A DNA stretch of 64,000 nucleotides, taken from the NCBI GenBank assembly GCA_039111635.1, contig JBCAQO010000015.1:310001-374000 (forward strand), in the 5' to 3' direction. Positions 59,458 through 64,000 of this stretch are shown here, piece by piece; the first letter of the stretch is position 1, and each line of letters starts with the position of its first letter. The position numbers were made by a program, and so were the translations under genes. The notes below the pieces were generated by a model. It ran no database searches. It was given only the letters and a program-made list of their open reading frames with translations, and was not told the origin of the DNA. This DNA is from Heterobasidion occidentale (Eukaryota; Basidiomycota; Agaricomycetes; Russulales; Bondarzewiaceae).

Positions 59458-60671
59458 TCACACCGTCCAATTTCCGACTCCTTCTTGAGTTCGCTCCATC
59501 ACTTGCAGTAGAATAGGCCTGCCTCGACCTTGGTACAATGCAAAAAGCGCGGAACTCCCTGCGAATTTCTTGCCTTTCCATGCACTGTTAGTAGTACGTA
59601 GACGAATGCGATAGCGCAGCTCGTACCGTTCTCCTCTCCGCATCTATTGCACACAATGGCGACGGTACGTCTGGGTTCGATGGTGGTGGGAGATTGATTC
59701 CCACCGTCTCCGGTATGCGCCCAGAGAGGCCGCAAACGGGAGGCCCAGTAGTTGAGAGTATGCCAGTCTTCAGCTGTGTCCTCGTCAACGCCGGAATCCA
59801 GCCAGGCATTGAGCAAGATCAGCAAATCGGTGCCATTCGCCCGGCAGTAGTCCGCGATCTCGTATGGACCGTCTTCAAGCGTCCAAACAGCGGGGGGTTG
59901 TGGGTTGAGGTCCATGCATATTCCAAGACTCACGGTGTTGAGTGGGGCAGGGAGGTTGAAGGTCACGAACCCGGTGCCTACGAACCGCGAGCAAGCATAA
60001 GTCTCAATCTCACAGTCAGAGCTTCGGGATGAACCTGGTTTGGCCCATGTTTGATCCGTCTCAAACAAGTTTGTTTTACGATAGCCACCGATTCGTTTAC
60101 CGTCAGGGCCGTGTACGACAGCACTGTTGGCACCGATCGCGTCGATGATATGACCATCGGAATCGCTTCTCTTCGTGATCTCACTCTGTTCTAAGCGTTC
60201 TGGGTAGCCAGCGACAACATAGCAGTGCAGCTTTTCTGCCATCTCAGCACAGAATCTCGAGGTGGGTCCGGTGTGGGGATGCTCCAAGAAAGGCGATATC
60301 GAAGCAGCGTCGCGAAAAACATATCCTGGGGATGAGTGCACCGCAGCTCAACGCCTGTATTGTTCCGCAAGACGAAGTGTACAGACCGCTGAAGATCATT
60401 TCCGGAAGGACCAGAAGATCGAGCGAACGAGGTTGTATACTAAAACGACGACGCAATCAGCTCCGTCACAGAAAAGCTCGATTCAAGAGCTCACTTGGCG
60501 CATATCGCATGGGCCCGTGCAATATTTTCCTCGACATGTCCTATCTGAAAACGTATGGGGCGCACGCGTCGACATTCTCGACCAGTTGGGATCCGATCGA
60601 ATGCGCTAAGTACTGACTCGTGGGGCGAACTGGACAACTGCTATTCTCAAACGTGGGTATGTGGATGCCAT
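59458..60671 (-). CDS. nta1: Protein N-terminal amidase Nta1 (nitrilase superfamily)
   Basis: Deamidates N-terminal Asn/Gln to Asp/Glu, feeding the Arg/N-degron path. ATG 60671 gives MASTYPRLRIAVVQFAPR. After an intron comes IGHVEENIARAHAICAK, then PRSLDLLVLPEMIFSG with the catalytic Glu. YVFRDAASISPFLEHPHTGP, HCYVVAGYPERLEQ and NSAVVHGPDGKRIGGYRKTN supply the catalytic Lys (YRKTNLFE). A 62-nt intron at 59983-60044 joins AKPG to TGFVTFNLPAPLNTVSLGIC, and GICMDLNPQPP holds the catalytic Cys. Later GTDLLILLNAWLD and RRTVAIVCNRCGEENG join KKFAGSSALFALYQGRG. It ends QEGVGNWTV, stop 59458. All three catalytic residues are present. Assignment to Nta1 rests on the fungal-type CMDLNP and NAW motifs. 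Confidence 0.85.
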
Positions 60672-61806
60672 CGTTGCTAATGGCTTTATAGCATTCCGTA
60701 CGAGGGAAGACAGACTATGAAACCTCTCCCTGGTGGTCGGGAGGAAGAGCTGGACGGGGCGGTTTCTGGTTCCCCCGGTCACGGCGAGGTCAATAACGTC
60801 ACTAGCAGTCACACCTTTCTCGCGACCCTTTAGGAGTCGGGACCACCTCTTGGAAAGCGATACAGCAGCGATACAGCGTGCAACGCTTCAACGAGATGCG
60901 TTCAACGTCTTCTGCTTCAGTGAGATACGAATCTATTTTTCTGGGGTATTAGTCTAATCATGCTTCTAATTGTACGTTCAACTCACGACGTTATATGATC
61001 ATCATATGGTTGACAACGCGATTTCGTCCAGACCTCTGATCTGATGCCAATCTGTGGTCGGCGTACGCGCGCAAACCGTGACGAGATGCGCTTTTGATAC
61101 ATCTTATCGGTCAGCCCGCGTTCGAAGCGGGACGAAAAACATATGCGTTCAAGAAGACCAGCGAAGACGCTGTTTGGATAGTGACCGGCATACAGACGTG
61201 AGTGATCTGAGATTCTATATTGAGTTCATATCCCATACTCTCGGATAACTCTTGTCAGGGAGCTGCCGTCGACCTTGCTGGCATAGGCAAGTCATTAGAG
61301 CTGTCCAGGGCAAACCTTCTATGGAAGCCATGAATACCTATTGACCATCGTCCCTCATGCTTTCGAGACTCGACCTGACGCGACCCTGTATTCTTTGGAG
61401 ACCATTTGGAAACTCCTATCTCTCTCAGTGCTCGGCTGTAACCACTGAGTGCCGCTGGAACCTTGTACCAAGCATTTGATTATCAATGATGCCGAGACTA
61501 CGTGCAGAATGAGTTGTTTCACGGTGAGTGAGCGTGTGTTTCTGGTGTACATATAGAATCTGACTGCAAGCCTTCCTGTGGGATATTCAGTCTTCCTTAA
61601 CAGATGTTCGTCTTTGTTTGTGGGTCCTCCTTCGCTAGGAACTTACGAAGTTACGCGGAACTGAATGTATGAAGCTCCGCGAGACCATGTAATGCTCCGG
61701 ACGAAGGTCATGCGATCATGTGCTTGCTCTTATTGCGAATGCATTTCGGTGTATTATAAGGCGGCGTGGAGTTAACACTCGTAGTTGTACTCCTTCCCCG
61801 ATCATC
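60672..61806. other. Divergent promoter region and empty stretch
   Basis: 1.1 kb between the divergent starts of nta1 and the 2OG oxygenase gene. Short ORFs only. It becomes TATA-bearing close to 61755. Confidence 0.45.
61755..61761 (+). promoter_or_regulatory. TATA box of the 2OG oxygenase gene
   Basis: TATAAGG lies 46 bp before the ATG at 61807, a typical distance for a short leader. Confidence 0.55.
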
Positions 61807-63205
61807 ATGTCTGAGACAACGGCACCTCCTTTTCCTGACGACATTCCAGTCGCCCCTCTGCTGGTCATTGACTACGCGCTCATAAAGGCGGGCGACCAGG
61901 ACGAGATTGATAAGCTCTGGAAAGCTGCTACCGAGCTGGGTTTCTGGTAGTGCGTATATATTTTGATCGTAGGTGTGGATCATGTTCATCAATCTTCATT
62001 CAACAGCACGAAGAATCATGACATGGACAAAGAAGTGAGGACATTTATGAGCTGAGCACGAAGACTCTTGAACTGCCATTGGAAGAGAAGATCAAATCTG
62101 AGGGGTACGAGACACTATCATATGCCTGGCTTTTTACTATTAATCTCTCTCTCTCAGGCATAAGCGAAACGGCCGTTGGGCTACTGACGAAACTGGCTCT
62201 CCTGACAATATAGAATTCATGGATATCGCCAAGGATGACATCCTTGCTTGGCCTAAACGCATTCTTCGGTCATATCCGCACACCGTCAATGACCTCACCA
62301 TAGAGTCCACACTCAAGCCCTACTTGCTGAAATCCCTGGATCTTTGCTTCACTGCTTTCAACACCTTCGATGACAAACTCGGCCTGCCTGCGGGTAGACT
62401 TGTTCAGAACCATACGGGCGACAACATCAGTCGTTCGGAGATACGGTGCATCAGGTGTCTTCCTCGACCCGAAGTGCCTGCACACAAGTTGAGTCTCGGC
62501 GTGCACACTGACTTTGGATCTATGGTATGGTTCTCCGCTCAGTACCTTGCACTTGGGTGCGCTGACCCTTGCTTCCAGACTATTCTTCACCCTCGTCTCG
62601 GAGGGCTGCAGGTTTTGCCCCCGGATCCAGTGAATGGTTATATGTGAAGGTGAGGTCAGTTGTATGTTGTCGACCTATATTCTGCTTACTTAGGAGACCT
62701 TATCATTTCAATGCAGCCTGTACCTGGCTACATAATCTGCAACCTCGGAGACGCTATGGCGATATGGAGTGGTGGAATTTTGCGGTCTAATCAGCATCGT
62801 GTCGTGTCAGTCTATCATCATCATCACTTCGTCGATTCCAGACCTCACATCCTTGGCCCTCCGTCTAGGAATCCTCCCAAGGAACAGGCCAGTCTTGTTA
62901 GATGGTCACTTGGGTACTTTACGCGGCCAAACGACAACTGCATACTTGCGCCCTTGGTCAACGAAAGCGCAAAGATTGCACAGCATGCGGCTCAGACAGC
63001 TGACTGGAAGGAAAATCCTAACTTGAAACCTCAGACCGCGGCCGACTGGTATGCCAGACGGAACAATCTTATGGTGTTAAATAGCTTCAAGGTTGGCCAG
63101 TTTGCTTTCTTTGACAACGCATCATATCTGACATCAGGTATGAAGGGCCCGGAGTCTTGGTGGGCAAGTAGGGGTACAGAACATACTGAGATTCCCGTAG
63201 CTTGA
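61807..63205 (+). CDS. 2-oxoglutarate/Fe(II)-dependent oxygenase (isopenicillin-N-synthase-like)
   Basis: Soluble non-heme iron oxygenase; substrate unknown. ATG 61807: MSETTAPPFPDDIPVAPLLV, then DEIDKLWKAATELGFW (N-terminal DIOX_N part), KNHDMDKE, YELSTKTLELPLEEKIKSE, GHKRNGRWATDETGSPDNIE, LTIESTLKPYLLKSLDLCFT and KLSLGVHTDFGSM with the His-x-Asp iron pair. After an intron TILHPRLGGLQVLPP, SEWLYVK, PVPGYIICNLGDAMAIWSGG, ILRSNQHRVV with the third His and the Arg that binds 2OG, then NPPKEQASLVRWSLGYFTRP. It ends TEHTEIPVA. Two one-base gaps break the frame: at GAAGTGAGG (62033-62040; DKEV to EDIYELS) and in the C-run 62618-62622 (VLPP to GSSEWLY). Either these are assembly errors or the gene is a young pseudogene. 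Confidence 0.8.
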
Positions 63206-63886
63206 GTGGGGCGAGGTTAGTCTGTATCAGTGGACCATTCCGCTTGATGACTCATAAACGTCAGTATGTCAACATCCTTGATGCTAGAAGATTTCTGATG
63301 TTTTGTCTTTGGATAGGATTAGGATGCTGTAAGTACTATGATGAAACGAAGCGCGACCATGAATGTTATGTATGATCACGATGTGCACTACATCACGGAC
63401 TTCGCTGTTTGGATGGCGCTGCGATACAACAGCGTCACTGCTATTTAAGGAGCCACCCAAAAAAGGCCTGTCATTTGGAGAGTCACAATGTCCAGTCATC
63501 ACACGATCTCCTCCCAAAAACAATAGCGTTAGAGATATAACGTGTCAACTTTCATCTGTGTAATGTTTGTTTCTCTATCTCGATTGAAAATACTCTGATA
63601 TATTCCAAACTCTAGCAGTACTAGTTCGTCGCTAATAGCACTAAAGCTGTGCATGAGTCTGATGTCCTGTTGAAACTGTTCGATGGAACGTATCCACTTG
63701 GACAGTCGCTTCAGTCTTCGAGAGCTGTGCGTGTCGAGTCATGAGAGTGATTTCGGGTGGAGAACCACATCAAAGTCACCCCACGGGCGTCTCGCAAACT
63801 GCTATAAAGCTAGCGAACACCCGCATATAGTGACAATTATCTATTTGCTCTACAGTAATCATTCACACACCACAGCGGCCGCTCAC
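63206..63886. other. Intergenic with TATA-like box at 63803-63809
   Basis: No gene seen. TATAAAG at 63803 lies 78 bp before the possible start at 63887. Confidence 0.4.
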
Positions 63887-64000
63887 ATGTCTTTAGGTCA
63901 GTTGACGAAGCATATACTCTATAGGACCCTCCTAAATCCACTGTCTTCTAGTTCTGGCTCCACATATGTCTCGCCTTGGCCGCAAGGCTAGTCGGGTCAT
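63887..64000 (+). CDS. Possible 5' end of a gene cut by the window edge
   Basis: ATG 63887 (MSL) follows a C/A-rich leader. A 58-nt intron (GTCAGT to TTCTAG) would join it to VLAPHMSRLGRKASRV, open to the end of the window. Support is the TATA box, leader and splice signals; too little protein to classify. Confidence 0.35.

Overview
The window is nuclear DNA of a filamentous basidiomycete, most likely an Agaricomycete. Genes are broken by many introns of about 45-80 nt with GT-AG ends and CTNAC-like branch points. Protein families include Agaricomycete-type multipass membrane proteins, MFS carriers, a GPI-tailed secreted protein, Rad4/XPC, Trm61 and a PAS protein. No prokaryotic operon, CRISPR array, rRNA or convincing tRNA was seen. 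I assigned exons by eye from splice signals and family-like motifs, so outer gene limits are firmer than inner exon edges.

Layout. 0-8 kb: a multipass membrane protein running off the left edge (-), an MFS transporter (+), a secreted GPI-anchored-type protein (-). 8-16 kb: a coiled-coil gene (-) split by a 6,556-bp tyrosine-recombinase retrotransposon (9,292-15,847) of the Ngaro/PAT type, with split direct repeats A1...B1A2...B2, gag with zinc knuckles, RT-RNase H and a tyrosine recombinase. 17-25.5 kb: a long Ser-rich protein (+), a paralogue of the first membrane protein (-), a broken TFIIS C-terminal fragment and a weak ORF. 25.8-28.9 kb: a FYRN/FYRC-domain protein with a His-rich tail (-). 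28.9-34.4 kb: GC-rich stretch with no gene I can name. 34.4-39.4 kb: a DHA1-type MFS carrier (-), a probable membrane-protein relic and a Ser/Gly-rich TM-SH3 protein (-). 39.4-43.4 kb: gene-poor. 43.4-64 kb: dense housekeeping region: HAD phosphatase (+), FAD amine oxidase (-), Rad4 (+), Trm61 (-), PAS protein (+), methylthioribulose-1-phosphate dehydratase Mde1 (+), N-terminal amidase Nta1 (-), 2OG-Fe(II) oxygenase (+), and the first codons of another gene at the right edge.

The genes do not form one pathway. The most notable observations are: the complete split-repeat retroelement, whose removal would restore the host gene's frame without a target-site duplication; imperfect or perfect hairpins with 10-nt loops at both element ends; and an Mde1 gene that seems to need a GC-AG intron and a 3-nt microexon to carry its catalytic Glu. 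Several conserved genes also show single-base frame breaks, often in homopolymers, which suggests assembly indels rather than decay.
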